64,000 nucleotides of DNA from Raphanus sativus (taxonomy: Eukaryota > Streptophyta > Magnoliopsida > Brassicales > Brassicaceae): positions 32,387,407 through 32,451,406 of the forward strand of contig NC_079515.1 in NCBI RefSeq assembly GCF_000801105.2, in the 5' to 3' direction. Positions 21,211 to 34,206 of the stretch are shown piece after piece. The notes under the pieces were generated by a model. That model saw only the letters and a program-made list of their open reading frames with translations. It did no database searches and was not told the origin of the DNA. Numbering within the stretch: position 1 is the stretch's first letter; each line of letters begins with the position of its first letter. The position numbers and the translations under genes are program-made.

Positions 21211-22283
21211 ACTTATTCATCTCCCTAAGCTTGAGACCGACAAACAAAAAAAGCTTCAAATTTTTTTCTTCTTCTTTATTTCCTTCATTTTTTTATATTT
21301 TGGAAAAGTATTTTTCATTTTCCAAGGTAGATATAATATCATTATATAAGTGTTATATTCATAATATCTGGGTAAGTTCTTATGCTATTTTTCGTTCGGG
21401 TGTAAAATTGTTACGTGTTTAAAAATGCACTCAGTCCGAATGTGGATTTGCAGTGGCAATATATATATAAAATATAATATCCCGTTGTAATTTTAATCAA
21501 AAGTTTGTATGTATTATGTAATCCACTCTTTTAATATATAGATGGTTTCAAAATACTTGGTGTTTTGGGTGTATGTAAAAGAACTAAAATATACACTATT
21601 TTACAAAAAAACAATAAAATATAAACTAAAATTAATTTAACCAATCCTTAAAAATAAGTAAGTAACACTCGCGTTGGGGAAAGATGAAGGTCTTGTGTTC
21701 CCGAGTTGACTATGGGGAACCGTCGGTGAGTACACTCGCGTTGCAGAGTTCTCCGGAGTAGTTCCGGCGGTGTTTTTCCTCCGGCGATAGTTCCGGGAGA
21801 GGTTGATTCGGTGGCGGTTTCGGTGAGACGCGTGTAACCTCGTTTAGGTTGAGGACTGTACACGTGTTTTTCTTGATTATTACCGACACGTGTTGGGATG
21901 CACCGTTTGGTTTTTTAGTTTGGGCTCGGCCCATGTTTCTCTTGTCCTTTATGTCGGGCTTTGACTAGTTTGTAATCGGGTCGAGATGGCCTTTTGTTTC
22001 TTAGTTTGGGCTGGGTTCATTTTTTGGATCCTGGCCTTAATAAAAATATATTTGACGGAAAAAAAAGACTAGAAACTATATAAATACGACTTTACTGACC
22101 GAAATTTCATTTAACATGAGCATGATACGCGGCAATACCGGCCGTAACGGCAAATGATCCTTACATGTGAAGAGCATTAACTTGGTGGTTGAGTCTCCAA
22201 AAAAGTCTGCCTATCTGTTAATAAATAATTCGATTAAAATGTAGTAATAGATAAGCCTACTTTGAGAAATAAGAGATTGACAA
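21211..22283. other. intergenic, ACS5 3' side, with a GC-richer block
   Basis: Bases about 21660-22030 are much richer in G and C than their surroundings (TTCCGGCGG, CTCCGGCGATAG, ACACGTG twice). The block ends in a TAATAAAAA stretch and an A-rich run near 22060, as the 3' end of a retroposon or transcript might. Short open frames exist on the minus strand, but I recognise no family. Confidence 0.35.
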
Positions 22284-22446
22284 CAGGGACGGATGCAGAA
22301 CCATATGTAGACGGAGGCACAAATTTTATTTCATTATGTCTAGTTATAGAATTAGGAAGCATTTATTTTACTGATAATAATTACTGAAGGAAAAAAAAAA
22401 GATGGGGGCACTTGACTCCGTTCCTCCTCACCTGCGTCCGCCACTG
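22284..22446. mobile_element. short hAT MITE
   Basis: 163 bp with ends CAGGGACGGATGCAG and, on the opposite strand at the right, CAGTGGCGGACGCAG. The target duplication is ATTGACAA (22276-22283) against ATTGAGAA (22447-22454), 7 of 8 bases alike. No coding capacity. Confidence 0.82.
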
Positions 22447-23587
22447 ATTGAGAATTTGGTTGGACTTGAGAATCCGTGATGAGTAATACTGATTAAGTCA
22501 TTTACTTAAAAGTCTTCATTGCATATGACCGACCATAACTATACAAACTGAGATTTATGTAGTCGTTGTACAGAAACTTTCGTCGTTTATCATGGTCGTT
22601 ACTCGCAAATATTATTAAGCAACATGGAATGATAATATTATATTATAATCGGTACGTCAACTTAAGTAGTTGCAAACTAACATATATAATTTGTTTATTG
22701 TTATATCGGTATGATGTTAAAATTTACGAACTGTTTTAAATTAATACGTAAATGTTTTTTTTTAATACGTAAATGTTGATTCCAAGATTAGTCTAAACCT
22801 AATGGAACGTTGCTAAGTAAATAAACTAATGTAATGTCATGACACTTGATAATCTGAAAATCAGTTCTACCAGTAAAGACTCATAGTCAAGAACTTTGAG
22901 CATAGGCAATTAACTAAAATGAGCAATTTTTTTAAAAAAATGAATGTTAATTAAATAAACGAGCAGAACTTCACACATTCTTGAGTGGAATCTTCTTCCA
23001 ACAGTTTTAAGGGGATTCAACTTTCATGACGTGTGATAGATTGTATAATATAATGCCTAAGGACGGTCATAATCGCTACCTGTCGAGTTTGTTAACTCAC
23101 CAAGGGCTTTGAATCATATTCAGTTTAGTTAGGACTTTGTCCCCAAAAAAAAATTCAGTTTAGTTAGGACTCAGATTCTTTTAATATATAAATGAATTTC
23201 TGTATCAACGTATTGATTATGTAACATCCAGAGTTTGAACCAAGCTTTGATTCACGTGGGCTTCATGAGTAAGGGCCATATAACTGCACATGCCATGACA
23301 CAAAAACATATAACATCTCCTACACATATACCCATATAGTGATTAAATGCATATGCATTACAAAAACGAATTGTAACAATTAGTTTTTTCTCCATCTTGA
23401 CTTCGAGCAATAGGACAAATCATTTTTATAGGACAAATCATTTGGATTAGAAACTATACATAAACTATACGCGTGGACCCGTTTGATGTCCATCATCATA
23501 TATGCATGAGGGGCCATTTAAGCATGTCATTGCTACTTGCATGACACATACATAAACATAGTGAAAGAAACGACTTCATATATTATA

Positions 23588-23821
23588 CTCTTTCCGTTTC
23601 GATTTAATTGTTGTTAGAAAAATTTTCGTTTCAAAATAAATATCGTTTTAGATTTTCAATACAAAATTCACTAAAAAGAATTTTTATTTTATTTTTTATT
23701 GGTTGAAATATGATAAAATGTATAAGTAATTATGTTTTTATTTTGAAAATATACAAAATCATATGTTTTCTTAATTCGTGTACATAAATATAAAATGACA
23801 AATAAAATGAAACGGAGAGAG
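23588..23821. mobile_element. Stowaway-like MITE
   Basis: 234 bp with left end CTCTTTCCGTTTCGATTT and right end AATGAAACGGAGAGAG, which are inverted repeats of each other. TA target duplications lie at 23586-23587 and 23822-23823. The interior includes TTTCAATACAAAATTCACTA and ATTGGTTGAAA, typical of the Brassicaceae family. Confidence 0.85.
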
Positions 23822-24661
23822 TATAAGCTTTAGTGGGTCACGTTAGAGTTCTCGTACTTGATGCATAGCTTATGAATTGGGAAGTCATTTAGCTTTTTGA
23901 AAATTTTAGAGACGAGCATATTTCCAATTTTGTTATATTTTATTACAGCACGTAAAGCTTTAATTAGTGTTGGTGCTTCGTAAATTCTACTTAATATGTC
24001 CACGATTAAGAAGATTCATCGCACAATTGTTACGTAACAAACAAGAATCAAATCGCACAAAGATTCGTCTTTTTTGGCTTAGATGCACCGGCATGAATTA
24101 TAATATAAATCGATTGATTAATGCTCATGGAGTTTATCAATGTTCATCCTCTTCTTTCTATATTCTTGAACCTTGTTTACTCCTAAATAATCTCTCTTTT
24201 TAATTTATTTTTATTATTTTACTTTTGTTTATTGTTATTACAAAGATAATCAATTTAGTCAGCTCTTCCTGCCTTTCAGTCCAAGTATTAATGACATATG
24301 ATGCTTAGTTCTCAAATTCAAAACCACCACTAGAGTATTTGCTTTAACAAGTCACAGTGTTTTTTTTTGTCGTCACTAATGGGCTTTTATGTACCTTACA
24401 AGACACATATTGTTCATATCTAACAATGTGCTATATTAGCTTTAATGGGCCCTTACTAGTGTTCTGAAGCGAAAGGAACAGTTGGATTCAAAGGTAATTT
24501 ATTGGATATTTTGATTTGGATTTTATTAATAAAAATAATAAGAAAGATAATTGCAAATATAATTAGTGAAAACAATATTTTAGCATTTTATTTGAAGTAG
24601 TGGAATTTTTCCCGTTACATGTTTTTTTCTCAATAAGCAGATAACAAGAAATAGCCAAATC

Positions 24662-25296
24662 CAATGTTTTGAAAACCGGACCGGACCGGACATCGACTCG
24701 GTGAAGCTACTGGTTGACTGGTTAGACCGGTTCAATCGGTCGAACCGGGTTTTTTATTTATATAAAAATGTATATAATTATATATTTATACTATATAAAC
24801 TTTACTTCTACATATAATACTTTCTCTGTTTCTTTTTTATTAACTCAAAATAAACAACAAACATAAATCTAATTACTATGTAAACTAAAAAATTTTTAAA
24901 AAATGATTTACAGCTAAAACAATCACATTTATTTATTTTTACAACTAACATTTCAAATTTTAAGAATATGGTAAAATAAAAATAGTATATGAGAGTCAAA
25001 AATATATTTTTCACATTTTTTCTTAGAAAAATAAAAAATCAATTAAACAGTGATAGTTGAACACAAATTATAAAATATTAAATTTTAGTTAGTAATAATT
25101 AAAAACACTTAATTATATGTTAATTTTTAAGAACCAGGTTTTAAAATTAAACCGGGTCACCGGTTTTACCGGGTTTTAGCCGGTTTTACTGGTTTTTATC
25201 AAACCCGGATTTTAAACCGAACCGGACTCGGCTTCTTCAGTAAGTCACGGTCGGACCGGTTCGACCGGCCGGTCCGATCCGATTTCCAAAACACTG
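24662..25296. mobile_element. non-autonomous hAT-type element with CCGG-rich ends
   Basis: 635 bp. The left end CAATGTTTTGAAAACCGG and the reverse-complemented right end CAGTGTTTTGGAAATCGG are imperfect inverted repeats. The 8-bp flanks GCCAAATC at 24654-24661 and 25297-25304 are identical. The subterminal regions are dense in ACCGGT/CCGGTTT motifs on both sides while the centre is AT-rich and noncoding. The 8-bp duplication and CA-start support hAT; the family has no coding sequence here. Confidence 0.82.
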
Positions 25297-25304
25297 GCCA
25301 AATC

Positions 25305-28300
25305 TCATCTACGTAATGAAAACAATATAATTAATTAATTAATAAAAAGTTAAGAACACGTAGAAAACAATCAGACGACGCGACATTACTCCCATTCCCA
25401 CATTACAACATTTTATTATTTTATGTAAATAAAACAAAAACACAAAGTTGAAAAGATGATTGTCACTATAAAAAAGCAAACAATCAGGGTGAATAATATT
25501 AACGTGGTAGTGAGTGTCAGCATCAGCTACATTATATATATATTGATAAAATTATTAAGTACGTTGGGTTCTTTTTGACAATGCAATTTTAATGTTTAAA
25601 CAAAAGAGAAAAAAACTATAAAATATACAATAAGGTCGTCGCGGGGCGAATTGTCGCGAGGCTAATCAAGGTTTCATATGGTGTTGTTTTACTTATCGTC
25701 TACATGTTTGACAGAATGCACCATTAATCAATTAATTTAATTATTAATCATAAGGAGCCCTATATTCATGTTCATTCATATATCGTTTTGTTCCTTGATT
25801 TATTCTCAACGAAAATTATTCCCTTTTTTTTCATATATATATATTTTTTTTCTTTTCATACATTGCTTTATCATTACCCAAGATGGCTATAAATATATTA
25901 TACTTCATTCATGTTTGTATCCACATATGCATAGTTCTTTTTCTTTTTCATATATGCATAGTTTGAAAGATGTTAAATTCAGTTTACGTATATATTAACT
26001 TGTCATATATGTATATACGAATACACAATATTTACTTCTTTTTTTCCTGATCAAACACCATATTTACTTTTATGATATGCAATTTTGATAGGTAGATGAG
26101 GTTTGCTTTAATAAACCTAAAAACGGTTATATGGCTAAGCTCAGTATAGCATACAAGCCATGACACGTCCTGCTATCCAGTGTTCAGGGCGGCCTAAAAA
26201 GGAAGCCACCAAAGCCACATATTTAAGGCATCCAAACTAAATGGGCATATCTTTTGCTTTTTTTTTTGTTAGTATTTAAACATACATAGTTTTTAATAAA
26301 TATTACCTATTGAGCATTATTGGTTACATTAATGTTTATTAGAATTTCTAACAATTTATTAATTTATTAAATTTAAATATATCATTAATGATTAATAGTA
26401 ATTTCTATTTTAAATTATAGTTAAATTTTAAAACTCTTACTAAAAATTAACCGCAAAACATTTTTCTTTTTGTTCTAATTTATCATTTAACGTCTTGTAG
26501 CACTTCTTTCATTATCCAAAATTTTCATTAACTCTCTTGTCTTTTAACTATATAATTTAGTTTCTATTGACCATTTTAGTATGCAAGTGCTTACATACAT
26601 TTTTTGTCACTAGATTCATAATCTTCGTCACTATCTCTAGAATCTCCTAGTTTTCCTCTCAATATTACAATTAATTAATTTAATGAGTTATAACATAATT
26701 TGGATTTAAGTTATGCATTGATTAGAGGCGGATAATTCCATAAGAGTTGTCGCTTTCCTTTTTGTAGAGAATGTTTGGAACATACAAAATGACTTGTCTT
26801 TCAGAGACTTGTTTTTCAATTATTCCTCGAGAACAGACTTTTATTCTATTGTCCTTAAGTGTATGTACAAAAATGAGATAACAAAACCATTCCTTCCTCT
26901 TAACTATTGTAATTAATCAAGCACAGCTGAGTAGACCATAAATAATACTATGTCGTTTTCTAGAATTAAAACTATAAAGGTTTTAAATGTAGTCGATATT
27001 GTTTTGTTAGCGGGTCGTCATATCGTGACCGTTTTCCTTGTGTGTTAGTGCAGGTACATAAGTTCAATTTCATAATTTTTTTGATATATATATATATATA
27101 TATGTGTGTGTGTATATTAGTATATGATATAAATTAAATTACTTGTTTTATTACAATAGAAATCAATTTCTAATTAAATGTATTATGTACACAGAACGAT
27201 TCTAGATCACTATTTTAAAGAATCATATATATATATAAAGGCCCTATATATAAATATAAAATACATATACTGAGATATGATCAAGTCTGCTGTGTAGTTC
27301 CCGTATAGCGGTAATGTTTTTTTCTTCTAATTTGATAGAAAACTTTTTGAGTAGTTCTTTCAAAAAAAAAATTCTTTCGAGTAAAAATGGAAGAATTTCT
27401 CTTTAACACAAAAATCTTAGTAATAACTGTCAGCATAATAAAACTTGTTTTTCAACATATTTCTTTCAATTGGGTAAATAAAGATATATATATATATAAC
27501 ATTAATATTTTGTTCACTCCAGATAAAAATGGGTAGAAATCAAATTATTTAATCTGGAGGTTTGAATGGGCAAAGACATGTGCCAAACTCACCGAGAAAG
27601 AGAAATTTGAATGACATCATTTGATTCTGTGATCTTCAAAACAAAACTGACTAGAGAGAGAAAGAGAGTTTCGAAGCTATACGCACACTTTCGTTGAATT
27701 GGTAAGACAGTTATTCTTCATTTTGTTAGGTATTTATTTATTTATTTATTTATTCATTCATTTTTAACAGTCTCTAAAAAGGAACCATTTCATATATATA
27801 TATATATATATATAATCTCTGTTAACATAATGTTTGTTTACGATCAAACAATTAAAATACTAATTATGTAAGAAAACTACCATATATAGTTGTGCATACA
27901 CACTTATGTGTATTCGAGTGTTTGTCGGAGTATCTCTGATTAGATTAGATAAAGCCATATAGATCCGACCATGTACGTGTCCATGTAGGTGCATTCTTTT
28001 TTTTTTCTAATGAATTATGCATATAATTATTCAAACACTTATATATAAGTTGCGCATACAAACGTGTGCATTGACAGACATAGCTGCTTGGTGATAGCTT
28101 TTTCTTTTAATTACTGGGACTTGGTGATAGATAAAAATGCCATTTTTAAGATTTACACCTAAAAATAATTAAAATGCCAAATATCTCAGTACTAACTATA
28201 TTCAAGTGTTGAAAGTATTCGAAGTCATTTCTGAGTTAATATACAAAACAAGAAAAATTGGTTGATCGTTTTGTATGACCTGATCTGGCAAAATTTGACT

Positions 28301-28934
28301 GTCATAAATGTTTTCATTGCTATAGAATGACAAATGTATCATAATTCATGAATATATTATATATACACACATATAGACACGAGTGGAGTTGAATAGGAGG
28401 AAACATGGAAGAAAATCATCCTTGGATTCTCCAGTAATACTATAGGCACCTAACAGTTACTGTTTAATATATAAAAGAACTTGTCGTATATGTAAGATAA
28501 TTAAAAGTGTTAACACTTGAAATATGACATTTTATAATGAGTATTTGATGATCGATGTTGGTGCGTTTAAAAGGCAATCCTCTTTTAGGCTCTCAAATTT
28601 AGATTCATAGTTGTTTTCTTCTTTTGTGTCAAATGTATTGTAATCTGCAAAGATCTTCTAAAAAATCTGAAGACCTAATGAATTAAGGGGAAAAGGAAAG
28701 AAGCTTATAGGTAGAATATCTCTTACTTTTGTAAAAGCAATAATCATAGAAACTCAAGAGATCATATATATTGGTCGTGAATAAAGCTGAATCGAAACTT
28801 AAATAAAAATTGTCTACATGAATATTAATCTAAATCCATATGTTTTTTTTCTGACCAGTCCCTTATAAAACCCACATTTATACAAAAACCTCTTTATATA
28901 TTAGTCAAAATAAAATTTTACAAAAAAAAAAAAG
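25305..28934. other. intergenic, 3' side of MYB68
   Basis: 3.6 kb of AT-rich DNA with microsatellites: (TA)n near 27084-27103, (TTTA)n at about 27730-27760 and (AT)n near 27795-27814. A GGGCGGCC motif near 26186 resembles an isolated hAT end. Bases 25768-25998 contain an open frame of 76 codons that is T-rich low complexity; I do not call it a gene. Confidence 0.4.
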
Positions 28935-30293
28935 TTACACATGATTTAACCCATTGAAGTAACTTGCATCATCGGAATTGACAAGAGAGGTTATCTCCTC
29001 CCAACTTATTGTGCTTTGATCCGCCGATGTACTCGTCGTTCCACCGGCTAAAGCTGCTGCAGCTCCGGCTACTGGCGAGTTTCCACAGAATCTTGTGTTC
29101 TCATTGGTCTCAAGATTCGCTATGTCGTTGTTTAAGAACATATCATTGATTGCTTCTGTCTGAAAATTACTACTCCCAAACCATTGAAGAATCTCATGTT
29201 GTTGATGGTGATCAGCACTTGTGTAATTTGGTAATGGAGAGTTTGTGCTGCTACTCGTGATCGCGAGCTCTCCTTCTCCTCCTCCTGACTCCAGGTAGTA
29301 ATTAGGATCTAACAAAAGCTGAGAGAAGGAGAAATCAAAAGGGTTTGTGATAGAATCTTCAGGGTGATGATGATCAGGGTTTGTTCTTTCCGGTTCTTCT
29401 TCAGTCTTGACCATGTTCTTGAGTGTGATCATTGGCTTTTGTTCGAAGTTGCAAGACGGTGTCATTTGATAGTAATCGTAGCTTCTTGGTTCCATCATGA
29501 CAAGAGGTACTTGATGGTGAGGAGAGGGAAGCTGAGGTAGTAATGGCCATGGTGATGATCCAAACATGTTGTTCAAATAAAGATCCCTACTAGCACTACT
29601 CTGGCTTTGTCCTTGTTCTTGTCGCTTTATCAACACCATCTCTTGCTTCATCCGAGCTTCTTGGAACTCTTTTCTTTGTTTGTTAAGAAGCTTCTTCTTG
29701 AGCCTCGTGTTCCAATAGTTCTTGATATCGTTGTCTGTTCTTCCAGGCAATTGTGCAGCAATTATAGACCACCTTTAAAAAATAAAAATTTGAACATGTA
29801 TAAACATTAAAAGTTCTGATCCAATTCAAGACTGTTAAATAATGATATTGACCTATAAGGGCGTAATATATAGTACCTGCTACCAATGGTAACATAGAGA
29901 TTACAAATGATGTTGTCCTCTTCCTCAGAGAAGCCACCATGTTTGATGTTTGGTCTCAAATAGTTGAGCCACCTTAGTCTGCAACTCTTCCCACATCTTC
30001 TTAGACCTATATTGTGCAAATATAATATATATATATATATATCAACGCACAAATATACACAGGAAAATTCCGTTTGCTATAGACTATACAAACCATCTCA
30101 AACTAATTGATTATTTTTTTCTCAGATTTTAAATTAGAAGTAAATTTAGGTATATACCGATCTTCTGAGGCAACGCGATCCAGTTCCCTCCTGTGCCATT
30201 ATTCTCGATGTAATCTTTGAGTTTTGCGTCTTCTTCAGGAGACCAAGGGCCTTTCTTCACGTTTGCCTTGTCACAACACGGTGCTCTTCCCAT
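28935..30293 (-). CDS. MYB68: R2R3-MYB transcription factor MYB68
   Basis: Three exons on the minus strand: 30158-30293, 29877-30006 and 28935-29772, giving 367 aa (Arabidopsis MYB68 about 374, as recalled). Exon 1 encodes most of repeat R2 ([25 protein letters not shown], long run abbreviated here). Exon 2 completes R2 and starts R3 ([20 protein letters not shown], then [14 protein letters not shown]). Exon 3 completes R3 ([30 protein letters not shown]). The splice phases are those of the typical R2R3 family. The C-terminal half is variable, acidic and Q/H-rich, with [19 protein letters not shown] near the end. In Arabidopsis MYB68 acts in roots and endodermal suberin/lignin programmes with MYB36 relatives. 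Position between ACS5 and CRWN4 agrees. Confidence 0.94.
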
Positions 30294-30381
30294 CTTCTTG
30301 TTGTATCTTTCTCTCTTTCTCAGTTATGCTGATGAGGAGAAGGGGGAGATGGTGTGTGATTGTGTGTGTGTGTGAGGTTCT

Positions 30382-30389
30382 CTTATATA
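30382..30389 (-). promoter_or_regulatory. TATA box of MYB68
   Basis: TATATAAG on the minus strand about 90 bp upstream of the MYB68 ATG, next to a (GT)n microsatellite at about 30360-30375. Confidence 0.5.
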
Positions 30390-30780
30390 CATACATCGAA
30401 ATGTGTGTAATGGAGAAAAGTATATGTGAATGAAGAAAATAAAAAGAAGAGAGAGAGTATATAATAGCTGGAGGAGATAGTCCTTCATGTGATGAAGATG
30501 TCAAAAGTAGGAATTAAAACAAACAAAAATGAATCAAAAGTTACTTTATGGAATTGAAAATTTTGATGAAAATAGGGTGATAAAATATTAGTAGGATTTA
30601 GAAATGACAGAGAAGGGGAAGACTAGTGTTTTTCTCCCTTGTCTTCGCTTCTACATCAGCATCTGTAGATCGATTCGATATTATTATTAATTTAATTAAG
30701 AAATATGTTTTGTTTTAAGAAACTTTTTCTAATTATCCCCACACATTATATGTAACATTAATTAAATCCCATAAATGGTA

Positions 30781-31009
30781 CTTCCTCTGTTTCATTATAA
30801 GTGTCGTTTTAGACTTGTGCACACGGATTAAGAAAACATTTAATTTTGCATGTTTTCAATATAAAAACATCATTACCGATACAATTCAACCAATAGAAAA
30901 ATAGAATGGAGAATAAAGTTAATAAATTTTGCATTGAAATTCTAAAACGACACTTATTTTGCAACGAAAAAAATTCTCTAAAACGACACTTAATATGAAA
31001 CGGAGGGAG
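30781..31009. mobile_element. Stowaway-like MITE upstream of MYB68
   Basis: 229 bp. Left end CTTCCTCTGTTTCATTATAA and right end TTAATATGAAACGGAGGGAG are inverted repeats, with TA at 30779-30780 and 31010-31011. The interior GACTTGTGCACACGGATTAA is shared with the copy at 35333, so the two are one subfamily. It sits about 490 bp upstream of the MYB68 start codon. Confidence 0.88.
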
Positions 31010-31011
31010 TA

Positions 31012-33974
31012 TTTTTTTCTTAGCCACCCCACCCTTTGACTCTTCGTCTCTTACTTCCTCTTCCCCCAATATTGAGGCTGTGATCATATGAAATATTTTA
31101 TTACATTAATTCCATTAATATGGATGATCTAATTTTTAAAAAAATTAATGAATTTGAAAGCGCTAAGTTGAAATACTAAGATTGATAGACATGGAATGTA
31201 TTTTGTAGTATATGATTGCATGAGTTGCATTAATTATAAGTTTATAATCATTTTTATTTTGTATTAGGAAGTGTATCCTATATAGGCTACTACAGCTTTA
31301 TGTAAAAATTAATCGTTGTATTATCACTGTTTATGACTTGCAGTGTCAGTTATTTTTTTTAATCCCGCTATAATAATAAATTTATACGTCTAGTAAATTT
31401 ATACGCATAATAATAATTATTGTATGATATTGGACGCTATAGAATTTCGTTCCTAGCGAGAATAGTTGATTATTTAAAATTGTCTAATCTTTGATAATAT
31501 CTGATCCGCAGTTTAGGTCCTTAGGAAGTATGATTTACTTATCTAATATAAATAGTAAATCATTTGGCAAAAAAATATAGTATATAGTACATGGCTACAA
31601 CATTGCAAATACATTTTAATCGATTATTATAATGGAGTGAAAATGGATTATTCTGTGTATATATGTATTATGTGTATATATGCATTGTTACACCTTTTTT
31701 TTGCATTGTTACACTTATTACATAAGATTTCACAAAAGCTTGAAGGCCAAGTTGCATGACAACTTACGAATAAGAAAGAAAGACCGATTATGTGTACTTT
31801 TATTGCATGCATGTGATAAGACCTGGTCGATGCCAAAAAGAAAGAAAGACAAAACCTGGTCATCAATAATAATGAAATAATTCAATATTTCAAAACTTTG
31901 GACCAATAAGTGACTGAATTAGACTTGTATGTACTACGTACGTATATATACATTCAATGTATTGGCTATTAGCTGATTTTGTAGTATGGTACATATGAGT
32001 GATGTATTATATGTTGTCGAGATAGCTAGAGACAAAAACTCCGAATGTTTGGTGATGGAAATGTGTGAATTAACTAAGAATTTATAATTAATTTATATAG
32101 CACAAATATCCTATTGAACAATATCTCACTGGTCAATATCAGTATATATATATATATATAGATACCACTTGAATAACATGAGAAGACTGCTGTTTTGATT
32201 TTTTATGTACCGTCTAACTGAAGTTGTTCTGATAGTTTGATAACGGATAGGCCATCGTCGTTGTTAATTATGCCAATAAAAAAAACATTTAACATACAAT
32301 TTTTTAGATCAACTTAAAGATCAAAACAAAGCATGAATAATTTGACAAAAGAGTAGCAATAGCAGCTTAGTATTCGCTAATCGAAATAAAAAAACAAATA
32401 GAATATCCAAGATAAATATTCAAATACATACTATCCAAAAAGCATCACCAATCACAGAATCACATTTGGTGGATGGTGAATCACTTGCTATTTAATATTT
32501 ACCCTTTTGAAAAGGATAGGAGTTAATGATATGTACCAAAAGAGATGAAAAGAAAGGTAGAGATGTTGAATTTTGTGAGAGTGAATTCTGTTATGGTTGG
32601 TGAACAAAATTTTGCCAACCCTCGAGAAAATTTACCACTATCATGTCTATGGATATTAATAGTTTTCTGGGTCATGTTTGATATATGCATGGTCTATCAC
32701 CTCAAAACAATTTTTTTTGTTTAATTAAAGGGATTATAAGATGACAAAGCTTCAAACTTAGGGTACAATAATTAATTGATAAAAGGGTTTGTTAATTCAT
32801 TTAAACATGCAGCCACTTAGCAATCATGCAGTATTAATATTGAGCCTTGTGACGCCTGTTCAATGGACCCGAAATCAAAATTTAATCAAAGATTTGATAA
32901 GGATGTTATAAATCTAGCAATTATAAATTTAATAATGAATTTACTAATAACACTTATTTTCCACGGCAGCTGAGATTATGGGAACAAGAAAACTCGCCAC
33001 CTCTTATTATTTGGCGTCACAATCTTTGGACCTTATTGTATAAACGTATATGGTTAAGATTGTTTTTCTCTAATCTTTCATGTAAAATAAATATTGGTCA
33101 ATTGGGTGTATTGTTTATTAATTTAGTTTCTTGCAAAACAAGTGAAATACGATTGAATATAGTTCCTTAACATCGTGACTAACCTATTAAAATTTTGCAA
33201 CTCATAAGCATGCTGCATGCATTGAATTTTAACTTCTTCTTTTTTTTTATCAAATTGAGTTGTAACTTTAAATTGGTTATTTGCAAGCTTATATTATATA
33301 AGTTATATATATGAGCAAGCTTATATTATAAAAGCTTATATATATAAGTTATATATATGAGCAAAAGGCTTCTAGAGGAAACAAAAACAAATTGACTTGA
33401 CTTGTAATGGTTAGTTAAAGGTTAAGTCAAAGCACTTGGAGAAACGTAAAGTCTTCAAATTATTGAGGTATTATTCACCGTGTTTATATGCTTTTTGATG
33501 TATCGTCATGGATAAAATATCTTTATTTATGGAAAAGTTAAATGAAGTTTGAACTTTGAAACTAAGGGTGATAAAAAACAGGTATTCAGATTTCAACAAC
33601 ACTAATAAGAAACATATATTGGTCTTCCCATAAAAGTATTAAACCCCTTAAAATATTGAGGAATTAGGAGTTATAGCCATGAAAAAAACACTAATTAGAA
33701 GAATAGCCTTTTAACCCTAACGGAACGATATACGGCGTCTTTAATACATAATATTACTATGCTATCCTTGATAAATTACCGGGTGATCTGATAGAAATAA
33801 AAAAAAAATTTAAAAAATTTTACCTGCAATCAGATAGTCTCTCTTTGCTTTCATCTTCCCCGTCTCTCCCTCTCGGAAATCTCCTTCCGCAATTCCGCTA
33901 TAGATCCTCCACAATCAGTTCGACGGTGCATCTACTCAAAGTCTGCTCTATCTCAGTCCGTCTCTCTTCCAATC
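31012..33974. other. gene-poor intergenic DNA
   Basis: AT-rich with no gene seen. A local duplication near 33285-33364 repeats an AGCTTATATTATA...ATATATGAGCA phrase. Bases 33840-33970 are suddenly CT-rich and could be the 5' leader or first exon of a decayed gene, but I recognise nothing. In Arabidopsis this interval holds BCAT5; no BCAT motif is seen here. Confidence 0.4.
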
Positions 33975-34206
33975 GCCCGAACCCCGAATCCCGAACCTCG
34001 AACCCCGAACCCCGAACCCCGAATCCCAAACCCTCAACCCTCAACCCCGAACCCCGAACCCCGAACCCCGAACCCTGAACCCGAACCCCCGAACCCTGAA
34101 CCCCGAACCCCGAACCCCGAACCCGAAACCCGAAACCCGAACCCCGAACCCGAATCCCGAACCCCGAACCCGAACCCTCAACCCTCAACCCTCAACCCCG
34201 AACCCA
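33975..34206. repeat. degenerate telomere-like heptamer array
   Basis: About 230 bp of head-to-tail 7-mers, mostly CCCCGAA with variants CCCTCAA, CCCTGAA, CCCGAAA and six- or eight-base slips. The plant telomere unit is CCCTAAA, also seven bases, so this is either a diverged interstitial telomere-like tract or an unrelated minisatellite. Open frames on both strands (for example GSGFGVRGSG) are by-products of the repeat. Confidence 0.85.

Noticed and set aside
26180..26230. CAGGGCGGCC resembling a hAT left end
   Set aside because: No complementary right end or target duplication nearby.
33845..34188. Open frames of 77 and 96 codons over the heptamer array
   Set aside because: They consist of the 7-bp repeat read through (PNPEPRT or GSGFGVR patterns); no protein family.
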